From a virus, in IMG/VR virus record IMGVR_UViG_3300046736_000115, positions 1 through 29,673 of that record: 29,673 bases of DNA; one strand, 5' to 3'. This document shows, piece by piece, positions 20,570 to 27,447 of the stretch. The position numbers and the translations under genes are program-made. The first letter of the stretch is position 1, and each line of letters opens with the position of its first letter. Under the pieces are notes generated by a model. It was given only the letters and a program-made list of their open reading frames with translations, searched no databases and was not told the DNA's origin.

Positions 20570-21564
20570 CCTACGCCACCACCTGGCCGCTGCTCTCGAC
20601 CCCGTCGCCCTCGGCGCCTGGGCACGTCGACCCGAGCACGATTCCGCTCGAGCAGCTCGCGCGGATCCGCGGCGCGATGTGGACCGCGACCCTCGGCGGC
20701 CTGCCGTATGGCCCGCGGCCGTTTCAGGACGACAACATCCTCGCGCTGGAGTTCTTGTATTTGTACGACGCCGACGACCAGCGGCGGATGCTGCAGGCGT
20801 GGCAGGCGCGCGGCTACACCCACGTGCCGTTTGGTCCGTGCAACGGGCAGGGCTACCACGGAATGTATCCAGACGTCTCGTTCACCGACAACTTCGACGC
20901 GTACCTCGACGTGTTGCAGTTGCTGTGGGACCACGGCATCGCGCCGATCTTTTTCGTGAAGGGGGATTACTGGACGACGGCGGATCTCGTCGCGCACGAG
21001 CACCTGTTCAAGAGCGAGCGCGCGCAGCGGTTGATTCGGATCGTGGTGCCGGGTGGGTGGGAACCGGCCCGTGAGACGCCCTCGACGGTGTGGCGCGAGT
21101 GGCTCGAATGGGGCGCGCGGGTGTTTCCCAAGGCGTTACGGTTGCTGCATATGGTCGCGGACCACGACGCGCCAGGCAGCAGCTCGGAAGGCATCCCGAA
21201 CGATCAACTCTGGAACAACGTGGTGCACTTGCTGCACGGGTGGCTCGTGCAAAGCTTCGCGTTCGCGGATCCGACGCAGGTGAACGAGGAGCAGGGGATC
21301 ACGGCGTATCAGGAGTGGCTGAACTCGTACGACGTGCGCGTGTCTGGGTCGTATCCCGATCGCTTCCGCAACGGGTACGCGGGCTGGCCGACGCATTCGG
21401 CGTGGGGCGCGTATCGGCCGCTGATCGATTACCCCGGCGAGTACGGCAGCTACTGGGTGTACCACGACAACCGGCCCGAGGCCGAGGCGCAGGCGTGGGG
21501 CGATGCGGCGATCGGCGTCGGCGCGAAGGGGTACCTCGATGGCGGGACGGTGAAGGTCCCGTGA
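20566..21564 (+). CDS. Glycoside-hydrolase-like (TIM-barrel-like) protein in the early region
   Basis: This 332-residue protein is rich in Trp, Tyr, His and Asp. A segment at residues 60-135 (LYLYDADDQRRMLQAWQARG; THVPFGPCNGQGYHGMYPD; VLQLLWDHGIAPIFFVKGDY) reads as the repeated strand-helix units of a TIM barrel with active-site loops. Later segments RIVVPGGWEPARE and AYRPLIDYPGEYGSYWVYHD continue the pattern. Related soil and water phage proteins are usually left unannotated. No signal peptide is visible. It could attack host or capsule glycans, act as a lysin, or modify a sugar. Which of these applies cannot be told from sequence. Confidence 0.55.
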   Translation: MTYATTWPLLSTPSPSAPGHVDPSTIPLEQLARIRGAMWTATLGGLPYGPRPFQDDNILALEFLYLYDADDQRRMLQAWQARGYTHVPFGPCNGQGYHGMYPDVSFTDNFDAYLDVLQLLWDHGIAPIFFVKGDYWTTADLVAHEHLFKSERAQRLIRIVVPGGWEPARETPSTVWREWLEWGARVFPKALRLLHMVADHDAPGSSSEGIPNDQLWNNVVHLLHGWLVQSFAFADPTQVNEEQGITAYQEWLNSYDVRVSGSYPDRFRNGYAGWPTHSAWGAYRPLIDYPGEYGSYWVYHDNRPEAEAQAWGDAAIGVGAKGYLDGGTVKVP

Positions 21565-22055
21565 TTCTCCAATTCCAAGTGTTTGGCGTCGCCCAGAGCA
21601 AGGGCAACCACAGTGCCTATCAAGGCCGCGGGATGAAGTTTCCCATCATCACCGAGACCAACCGCAACGTCGCCAGCTGGCAGCAGCTCGTCGCCGAGGC
21701 CGCGAGTCACGCGCTGCAGCAGCGGCCCGCCGAGGACCGATGTCTGCTGCCTGCCGGCGTGCGCGTCTCGGTCGCGTTCTACCTGCCGCGCCCGAAGCAT
21801 CTGAGCAAGCGCGTGTTCGTGCCCAACTGCAAAAAGCCGGACATCGACCGTTTGACCAGGGCCGTCTTAGACGCGCTCAGCCAGGTGGTGTTTCACGATG
21901 ACAAACAAGTGACCGAACTGTTCGCGTGGAAGTATTACGCGGAGGTTACGGCGCCCCCGCGCATCGATGTGCGCGTCGAGCCGACAGCGAGTGCGGATGT
22001 CCTGCGGGTGGTGGCGCCGCCGCTCCCGCTCTTCGCAGAAGGAGCCAGACCATGA
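21561..22055 (+). CDS. rusA: RusA-like Holliday junction resolvase
   Basis: This 164-residue protein starts at GTG 21561 (GTGA overlap). The diagnostic part is KKPDIDRLTRAVLDALSQVV followed by FHDDKQVTELFAWK, corresponding to the RusA catalytic Asp residues (here Asp 94, Asp 96, Asp 113/114). The N-terminal strands (LQFQVFGVAQSKGNH) also fit. RusA cuts four-way junctions and may process recombination intermediates before packaging. Confidence 0.9.
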   Translation: MILQFQVFGVAQSKGNHSAYQGRGMKFPIITETNRNVASWQQLVAEAASHALQQRPAEDRCLLPAGVRVSVAFYLPRPKHLSKRVFVPNCKKPDIDRLTRAVLDALSQVVFHDDKQVTELFAWKYYAEVTAPPRIDVRVEPTASADVLRVVAPPLPLFAEGARP

Positions 22056-22192
22056 CGTCACTACGCCTCATCTGCCTGGTGTTCGCGTTCGTGTGCTTCC
22101 TGCTCGCGGCGTGCAACGTGCCGACCCCGCCCAGGGTGAACTTGCAAGCGTTGGGGCTGGCGTTCTGGATGGCCACGCTGTTTTTGGTGTAG
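22052..22192 (+). CDS. 46-residue membrane protein with lipobox-like motif
   Basis: This protein begins MTSLRLICLVFAFVCFLLAA, a hydrophobic segment ending in LAAC (lipobox-like), then NVPTPPRVN, then a second hydrophobic helix LQALGLAFWMATLFLV. It has GAAGGAG (22037-22043) before the ATG. Two membrane segments in 46 residues resemble small membrane proteins found in many phages. A holin role is possible but not shown. Confidence 0.65.
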   Translation: MTSLRLICLVFAFVCFLLAACNVPTPPRVNLQALGLAFWMATLFLV

Positions 22193-22197
22193 CGCGG

Positions 22198-22419
22198 ATG
22201 AAAACACAAGCCGATCCCCGCGCCGTCCTCGATCGTCAGGCCACGCTGGCCCGCGAGGCGTTGGTCGGCTACTGGATTGTGCTGAGTCTGCAAGATGGCT
22301 ATGACCTGCTGGCGGGGCGCGTGCCGGCGAAGGTGCGCGTCCAAGTCACCAACCTGCTGAAGCGGGGACCGGCCGAGAGCGAAGAAGAATACGCGGGCCG
22401 ACTGGCAGAACTAACATGA
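22198..22419 (+). CDS. Small helical protein of unknown function
   Basis: This 73-residue protein starts at ATG 22198, 5 bases after the previous stop. It is helical (DPRAVLDRQATLAREALVGY; WIVLSLQDGYDLLAGR) and ends with an acidic tail (EEEYAGRLAELT). It overlaps the next gene by four bases. No family recognised. Confidence 0.6.
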   Translation: MKTQADPRAVLDRQATLAREALVGYWIVLSLQDGYDLLAGRVPAKVRVQVTNLLKRGPAESEEEYAGRLAELT

Positions 22420-22502
22420 ACGTCGACCAACTCCAGAACTTAGCGATCATCATGGTGGTCTTCTCGCTCGTGCTCTACGTGGTCGCGCGCCGCAACCGCT
22501 GA
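22416..22502 (+). CDS. 28-residue single-span membrane peptide
   Basis: A short frame starts in an ATGA overlap and encodes one hydrophobic helix (LAIIMVVFSLVLYVVA) followed by a basic RRNR tail, giving an N-out, C-in topology. Very small membrane peptides of this form occur in phage lysis or exclusion regions. It is the last gene before the tail-fibre pair. Confidence 0.5.
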   Translation: MNVDQLQNLAIIMVVFSLVLYVVARRNR

Positions 22503-22521
22503 CGCGCAGGAGGAACGCCCA

Positions 22522-22851
22522 GTGCCGAGTACCTACCCACTCACGATTTACCGGGGCGATACGGCCCGCTGGCAGTTCCGCGTCTGGGCGGATGCGGCCA
22601 AAACCACGCCCATTGATTTGACCGAGGCCACGGTGAAATCGGAGATTCGCTCGAACAGTGGGAGCGTCGTCACCGCCCTGGCCTGTGCGGTCACGCTCCC
22701 GAATACCATCGACGTGGAACTCTCGGCGACGGCCTCGCAAGCGCTGACCACGGCGCCGGCCCACTGGGATCTGCAACTCACGTGGGACAACGGTGACGTG
22801 CAGACGCCCGTCGCTGGTGCGGTCACCCTGCAGCAGGATGTGACGGTGTAG
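22522..22851 (+). CDS. BppU-like N-terminal tail/baseplate protein
   Basis: This 109-residue protein starts at GTG 22522 with AGGAGGA at 22508-22514. It has the beta-sandwich pattern of the small BppU-like domain found at fibre bases: YPLTIYRGDTARWQFRVW, DLTEATVKSEIRS, HWDLQLTWDNGD and AVTLQQDVTV. In related phages this domain anchors fibres to the tail. It sits immediately before a collagen-like fibre gene. Confidence 0.7.
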   Translation: MPSTYPLTIYRGDTARWQFRVWADAAKTTPIDLTEATVKSEIRSNSGSVVTALACAVTLPNTIDVELSATASQALTTAPAHWDLQLTWDNGDVQTPVAGAVTLQQDVTV

Positions 22852-22853
22852 CT

Positions 22854-23783
22854 ATGGCTGAAGACATCGCGATCATCGACGTCATCGTGCCGCCCCCGTT
22901 CGTCATCGACGTGGTGGCAGGGACGAAAGGCGACCCCGGGCCGCCCGGCCCGCCTGGTGCCTCATCTTCGGTCTTCTTCTATCGCATCGATGCGCTAAGC
23001 ACGGGGGCCAGCGATCCGGGGACGGGGAAACTGCGCTATAACGCGGCCGTCCAAGCGGACGCGACCGCCTTCTACGTCGACTGGCTGACGGCCGACGGCT
23101 TCGACGCCCACTTGTATTTCGACCTCGTGGCGATCGGCAGTCGCCTCGTCATTCAAGACAAGGACCTGGCGGTCAACTATCAGACCTGGGAGATCACAGG
23201 ACCCGCGGTCAACGGTCCCGACTGGTTCGCCGTACCGGTCTCATTCGTGTCGTCGAGTGGGGCTGGGGTCTTCTCGCACAATCAGAACGTCGCCGTCCTG
23301 CTGCTGTCCGGCGAGGGCGCGACCCTGCCGACGGCGCCGCTCGGCCAAGTGCTGGTCTCGCAGGGCGACGGCGTGGCGCCCGTCTTTCGGCAAGACCTCT
23401 TGTTGGTGAATCCGACAGCCCTAACCACGGGGAGTGGCTGGCGCTTCAGGGTCACGCCCGCCGGGGATTTAGAAATACGCAAGACCAATGCGGCGGGCGT
23501 GCCGGAAACGCCCCGCTGTGAGATCGACCCGTGGAATGGCGGCTTCTCAAGCACCTACGGCGGGATCTCGATCAACAACGCCAGCCTGAATACCAAGTGG
23601 CTGTCGCTGATCGCCATTGACCGATTGGACGCGATGGCCAGTGGCGCCGCGAACACGATCGGCAACCTTGCGACCATTCGCGATAGCACGACCAATACGC
23701 CCGGCGCGATCATCGCGGGTGGCGGGACCTTCAACGTGCTGGCCCGGTGGAACGGGACGAACTGGATCGTGGTCAGTGGCTGA
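22854..23783 (+). CDS. Collagen-like tail fibre protein
   Basis: This 309-residue protein has an N-terminal strand region (DIAIIDVIVPPPFVIDVV), a short collagen-like stretch (KGDPGPPGPPGASS) at residues 25-38, and then a beta-rich head (FYRIDALSTGASDPGTGKLR and so on) ending in TFNVLARWNGTNWIVVSG, a common end of fibre proteins. It is likely to form trimers. Its place outside the main tail cluster, next to the BppU-like gene, is typical for exchangeable host-range genes. Confidence 0.75.
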   Translation: MAEDIAIIDVIVPPPFVIDVVAGTKGDPGPPGPPGASSSVFFYRIDALSTGASDPGTGKLRYNAAVQADATAFYVDWLTADGFDAHLYFDLVAIGSRLVIQDKDLAVNYQTWEITGPAVNGPDWFAVPVSFVSSSGAGVFSHNQNVAVLLLSGEGATLPTAPLGQVLVSQGDGVAPVFRQDLLLVNPTALTTGSGWRFRVTPAGDLEIRKTNAAGVPETPRCEIDPWNGGFSSTYGGISINNASLNTKWLSLIAIDRLDAMASGAANTIGNLATIRDSTTNTPGAIIAGGGTFNVLARWNGTNWIVVSG

Positions 23784-23787
23784 GCGG

Positions 23788-24054
23788 TCAGGCTGGGGCG
23801 TCGCCGCCGAGGTGCTTGCGCAACGCCTTGACGTCGGCGCGCAGGCTTTGGAGTTCCTGGCCTTGGGTGACCACGAGACTCTCAAGGCGGGCAATCGTTT
23901 CGTCCCGGTCCTCGTGCTCATCGTGCGCCTCGAGGACGGCGTCGGCCATCTTCTTGAGGCCTTCGCTGGCTTGGATGAGGCCCTCATTCGCGTGGATGAG
24001 GCCGTCCGCGACCTGTTTCATGGTCTCGAACACGGGACGAAACGAATCAGCCAT
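23788..24054 (-). CDS. Coiled-coil protein, antisense to late genes
   Basis: This 88-residue protein lies on the minus strand between the fibre gene and the HNH gene. It contains imperfect heptads (GLIHANEGLIQASEGLKKMA) and a long charged helix (EDRDETIARLESLVVTQGQE), then a basic C-terminal part. There is no membrane segment. A TATAAT lies 7 bases before its ATG with no ribosome-binding site. Its function is unknown; it may be a regulator or a lysogen-expressed gene. Confidence 0.65.
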   Translation of the reverse strand: MADSFRPVFETMKQVADGLIHANEGLIQASEGLKKMADAVLEAHDEHEDRDETIARLESLVVTQGQELQSLRADVKALRKHLGGDAPA

Positions 24055-24061
24055 GCGGGCG

Positions 24062-24067
24062 ATTATA
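24062..24067 (-). promoter_or_regulatory. TATAAT element 7 bases before the antisense coiled-coil gene
   Basis: The complement of 24062-24067 reads TATAAT in an otherwise GC-rich region. No good -35 box is seen at 17 or 18 bases. If used, the transcript would start within a base or two of the ATG at 24054. Confidence 0.4.
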
Positions 24068-24095
24068 TGACGCCGTGGGCGGTCGAGGTGGCGGG

Positions 24096-24485
24096 ATGCC
24101 GCTAGCCCCGCAACGGGCCTGCGCCACGCCCGGTTGTCCCGCGCGCGTGAGGCGCGGCCACTGTGCCCAGCATGCGCGGCCGATCGTGCTGCGCGCCCAG
24201 CAGGCGTTCGACGACCGACGCGCGAACAGCAACGCGCGCGGGTATACCTGGCGCTGGCATCGGCGGCGTGCCCAGTTCCTGCGGCAGTACCCGCTCTGTG
24301 GCATGCGCGCGGGTGGTCGTCCCCCGGTGCTCAGTCTGTGCGCCGACGAAGGACGGACGACTGCTGGCAAGCACGTCGATCACGTCGTGCCGCATCGGGG
24401 AGACCGGGCGTTGTTCGACAATGCGGAGAACTGGCAAACCCTCTGCGCCGCCTGTCACGCGCGGAAGACGGCGATCGGGCAATGA
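24096..24485 (+). CDS. HNH endonuclease (terminase-associated type)
   Basis: This 129-residue protein has an N-terminal CATPGCPARVRRGHCAQHA zinc-type segment, a RGYTWRWHRRRAQFLRQYPL helix and the HNH core VDHVVPHRGD, LFDNAENWQTLC and ACHARKT. This form is found beside terminase genes, where in HK97 the HNH protein assists cos cleavage. I chose ATG 24096 with GAGGTGG upstream; a longer start at 24075 adds only Gly/Met-rich residues. Confidence 0.9.
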   Translation: MPLAPQRACATPGCPARVRRGHCAQHARPIVLRAQQAFDDRRANSNARGYTWRWHRRRAQFLRQYPLCGMRAGGRPPVLSLCADEGRTTAGKHVDHVVPHRGDRALFDNAENWQTLCAACHARKTAIGQ

Positions 24486-24494
24486 GGGCAAGCG

Positions 24495-25274
24495 ATGGGT
24501 CAAGGGCGTCTCTTTCCGGCTACGTTCGTCTGTCAAGGTTGCGGCGATCTAGTGATCAAGAAACCTTCACCAGAACGAGACTGTCGAAGACTGTTCTGTT
24601 CTCAGAAATGCAAGTTGCGTGGGTTTCATCGCCGTCACATTCAACAAGGCGATCGGACGTGTCAGCGTTGCGGGATTGTGCTCGATCGTCAATGTCCCAT
24701 GTGTCGCCCGTGTGTAATCGCTGTGCTACGGGAGCGTGTCAAACTCCGGCCAGCCAAACCGGCCAAGGTCCATCCTGTCCATCCATGCGTGGTCTGTGGG
24801 CACGCAACCAGCCACAATCATCAAACATGCTCGAAGGCGTGTTGGTCCGTGCGCCAGTCTCAGTTGCTCACGGGAAAGAAGTATCGCCTTGCTCGAATGA
24901 AGAAGGAGTGCCGAATCTGTCATCGAGTCATCACGGTCAGCAGGCGGCAAAGCGTGGAGTGTGCGACATGCCAACGACGGAAGCGCAAGCATCTCAAGTC
25001 GGCATACAGGCGCGCCAAGCATTTCGGCGTTACGCGAGACCGATCCATCTCGCTGGCCAAGGTGGGAACTCGAGACCACTGGCAGTGCCAGCTATGTGGG
25101 TGTCGCACGCTACCGAAGCAACGATCCACACACGACCGCTATCCGAATGTCGACCACATCGTGCCGTTGTCACGTGGTGGCACGCACACTTGGGACAATG
25201 TGCAGTTAACCTGCCGCTTGTGCAATCAACGAAAAGCGGCCGAAATCCGCGGCCAGTTCCGGCTGGCAATCTGA
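24495..25274 (+). CDS. Second HNH endonuclease with multiple zinc-knuckle Cys pairs
   Basis: This 259-residue protein has four Cys-rich zinc-type modules (CQGCG with CSQKC; CQRCG with CPMCRPC; CVVCG with CSKAC; CRICH with CATC) before a C-terminal HNH domain (WQCQLCG, VDHIVPLSRGG, NVQLTCRLCNQRK). GC content is visibly lower than in the flanking genes and codon usage differs. This layout resembles free-standing homing endonucleases and mobile HNH genes inserted beside terminase. It may also be the local DNA-cutting partner of the terminase. It lies 10 bases after the first HNH gene. Confidence 0.85.
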   Translation: MGQGRLFPATFVCQGCGDLVIKKPSPERDCRRLFCSQKCKLRGFHRRHIQQGDRTCQRCGIVLDRQCPMCRPCVIAVLRERVKLRPAKPAKVHPVHPCVVCGHATSHNHQTCSKACWSVRQSQLLTGKKYRLARMKKECRICHRVITVSRRQSVECATCQRRKRKHLKSAYRRAKHFGVTRDRSISLAKVGTRDHWQCQLCGCRTLPKQRSTHDRYPNVDHIVPLSRGGTHTWDNVQLTCRLCNQRKAAEIRGQFRLAI

Positions 25275-25390
25275 ATCGGCACCGGGGGGGTGGATCGCTC
25301 TTCGTCGGTGCGTCCCCACCCAAACCGCTGCGGCCTAGCCCTTTTTCGCACGGACACTTCGGGATCAACGACTTACGGTGACTGGTTCAG

Positions 25391-27211
25391 ATGCCCAATC
25401 CCCACCTGCCGGTCGCTGAGAAAGAGCGCCGCGGCACGCTCGTGGGGGGCCGCGAACGTAAGCGCCAGGTGAAGACCGGATCCAAGGCGGATCCGAAGCA
25501 GAAGGCGACGGGGTCTGCGCGGGATTACGTGGGCATCGCGCGGCGGTACGTGGCGGATGTGATGGCCGGCCGCGTCGTCGCCGGCAAGTGGTTGCAACGC
25601 ATCTGCGCGCGGCAGCAGCGCGACGTGAAGCGGGCGACGACCGATCCGACCTGGCCGTACGTCTGGAGCGACGCGCACGCGCGCAAGGCCTGCCGGTTCA
25701 TCGAGCAGTGTCCGCATGTCGAGGGCAGCTGGCCGACGGCGCTGATTCACCTCGAGCCCTGGCAGATCTTCCTGGTCACGACGCTGTTCGGGTGGCGGCA
25801 GCGGCGCGATCCCACCCTGCGGCGCGCGACGGTGTGCTACCTCGAGGTGGGGCGCAAGGCGGCGAAGTCGACGCTGATGGCGACGATCGCGCTGTACCAC
25901 ATGCGGCACGAGATGGAGGCCGGCGCGTGGATTGTCTGTGGGGCGACGACGGGGCAGCAGGCGCGGATCGTCTTTCGCATCCTGCAGCGGATGGTGCGGC
26001 GCTCGCGCTGGCTGCAGGAGACGCACGGCCTGAAGGTCTACGCGAACGCGGTCACCGACGCGACGGGGACGATTCAGCCGGTCAACGCGAAGGCCTCGAC
26101 GCTCGACGGCCTGAACCCGTCGTGCATCATCCTCGACGAATCGCACGCGCAGACGTTCGAGCTGCACGACGTGCTCAAGAGCGCCCAGGGCGCCCGCCGC
26201 AATCCCCTGCTGCTCTGCCCGACGACGGCCGGCTACGACATGCTGTCGGTCGGGTATGCCCTGCGGACGCAATTGACGAAGGTCCTCGAGGGCGTCTTCG
26301 AGGCCGATCACCTCTGCGGGCTCATTTTCACGCTCGACGACGAGGACGACTGGCGCGACCCGCGCGTGTGGCAGAAGGCGAACCCAATGATCGGGATTAC
26401 GCCGAAGCGCGAATGGGTCGAGCAGTACTGCCGCGACGCCCAGCAGGCGCCCGGCCTCGAGGGCGAGTTCCAGACGAAGATCTGCAACCGGTGGCTGCAC
26501 AGTCACGCCTCCTGGTTGTCGATGGCGGCGTGGGATGCGTGCGCGGACCCGGGGCTGACGCTTGAGGCGTTCGCGGGCCGGCCTTGCTGGATTGGCGGCG
26601 ACCTCGCGCAGGTCGACGACCTGGCGGCCGTGGCGCTCGTGTTTCGCGACGGCGAGCAGCTCGTCGGGTTCGTGCGGTGCTATCTGCCCGAGCAGGTCGT
26701 GCACGAGCGCGCCCGCGCCGTTCCGGAGTATCGCCTCTGGGCCGAGGCCGGGCTGCTGACCCTGACCGAGGGCACGATGATCGACTACGGGAAGATCGAA
26801 GCCGACGTGCGCGGCTGGTGTTCGACGTTCGACGTGCGCGACATCGTGTTCGATCAGTTCGGGTCGATGCAGCTCGTGGGGAGCCTGTTCAACGCCGGTC
26901 TGCCGGCGCGGCAGGAACCGAAGAACGCGCGCTCGTTCACGCCCCCGGCGCGGGAACTCGAGGCGCGCGTCAAGCATCGCCGGTTCAAACATGACGGCAA
27001 CGCCTGCCTGAAGTGGCAGGCCAGCAACGTGGTCGTCAGCCGGCGGATTGACGATTCGATCCTGCCGAAGAAAGAGTCGCCCGAGTCGGCGAACAAGATC
27101 GACGCGATCGACGCGCTGCTGCTGGCGATCAGTGGCGTGCTCCGACAGTCCACGCCCGTCGTGGCGCCGACCCCGCAGTACCGGATGTTTGTGCTGGGGA
27201 GCCCGGTGTGA
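25391..27211 (+). CDS. terL: Terminase large subunit
   Basis: This 606-residue ATPase-nuclease packages DNA into the procapsid. The ATPase part has a Q-motif-like EPWQ at 122-125, a Walker A VGRKAAKST at about 153-161 (a variant of GxxxxGKS/T) and a Walker B CIILDE at about 245-250. The C-terminal nuclease domain has IGGDLAQVDD, DIVFDQFGSMQLV and a final KIDAIDALLLA aspartate. The N-terminal 50 residues are basic. No typical small subunit gene precedes it. Ribosome-binding site is weak. Confidence 0.95.
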   Translation: MPNPHLPVAEKERRGTLVGGRERKRQVKTGSKADPKQKATGSARDYVGIARRYVADVMAGRVVAGKWLQRICARQQRDVKRATTDPTWPYVWSDAHARKACRFIEQCPHVEGSWPTALIHLEPWQIFLVTTLFGWRQRRDPTLRRATVCYLEVGRKAAKSTLMATIALYHMRHEMEAGAWIVCGATTGQQARIVFRILQRMVRRSRWLQETHGLKVYANAVTDATGTIQPVNAKASTLDGLNPSCIILDESHAQTFELHDVLKSAQGARRNPLLLCPTTAGYDMLSVGYALRTQLTKVLEGVFEADHLCGLIFTLDDEDDWRDPRVWQKANPMIGITPKREWVEQYCRDAQQAPGLEGEFQTKICNRWLHSHASWLSMAAWDACADPGLTLEAFAGRPCWIGGDLAQVDDLAAVALVFRDGEQLVGFVRCYLPEQVVHERARAVPEYRLWAEAGLLTLTEGTMIDYGKIEADVRGWCSTFDVRDIVFDQFGSMQLVGSLFNAGLPARQEPKNARSFTPPARELEARVKHRRFKHDGNACLKWQASNVVVSRRIDDSILPKKESPESANKIDAIDALLLAISGVLRQSTPVVAPTPQYRMFVLGSPV

Positions 27212-27417
27212 AGCCGCGTCTCACGGGGCGCCCGCCGCTCTATGACACGGCCGCCTCGGCCCGGGTGACCATCGTGATGACGCCCGCGCAACGCCTCGAC
27301 CTGAAGCGGGTCGCCACCCAGAGCGGCACCGGCATGTCGACCATCATCCGCGAGGCCGTCAACGAATTCGTGAGCGATTACGGGGAGCGGCGCCCTTTCA
27401 TTAGAAACAAACCATAG
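27208..27417 (+). CDS. Ribbon-helix-helix (CopG/Arc-like) small protein
   Basis: This 69-residue protein starts at GTG 27208 in overlap with the terminase stop. It reads ASARVTIVMTPAQRLDLKRV, then GTGMSTIIREAVNEFV, the beta-strand and two helices of a ribbon-helix-helix DNA-binding protein. Its position between terminase and capsid genes is unusual for a regulator. It may control late transcription or be linked to packaging. Confidence 0.72.
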   Translation: MKPRLTGRPPLYDTAASARVTIVMTPAQRLDLKRVATQSGTGMSTIIREAVNEFVSDYGERRPFIRNKP

Positions 27418-27447
27418 TCCTGGCCGCACACTCGAACGCGACCCAAC

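Noticed and set aside
24134-25381. Plus-strand frame of 415 codons overlapping both HNH genes
   Set aside because: The HNH motifs and Cys pairs are in the other frames at 24096-24485 and 24495-25274; this frame has no recognisable domain.
25373-26992. Minus-strand frame of 539 codons opposite the terminase gene
   Set aside because: The plus strand encodes a clear large terminase with ATPase and nuclease motifs; the antisense frame has only biased composition.
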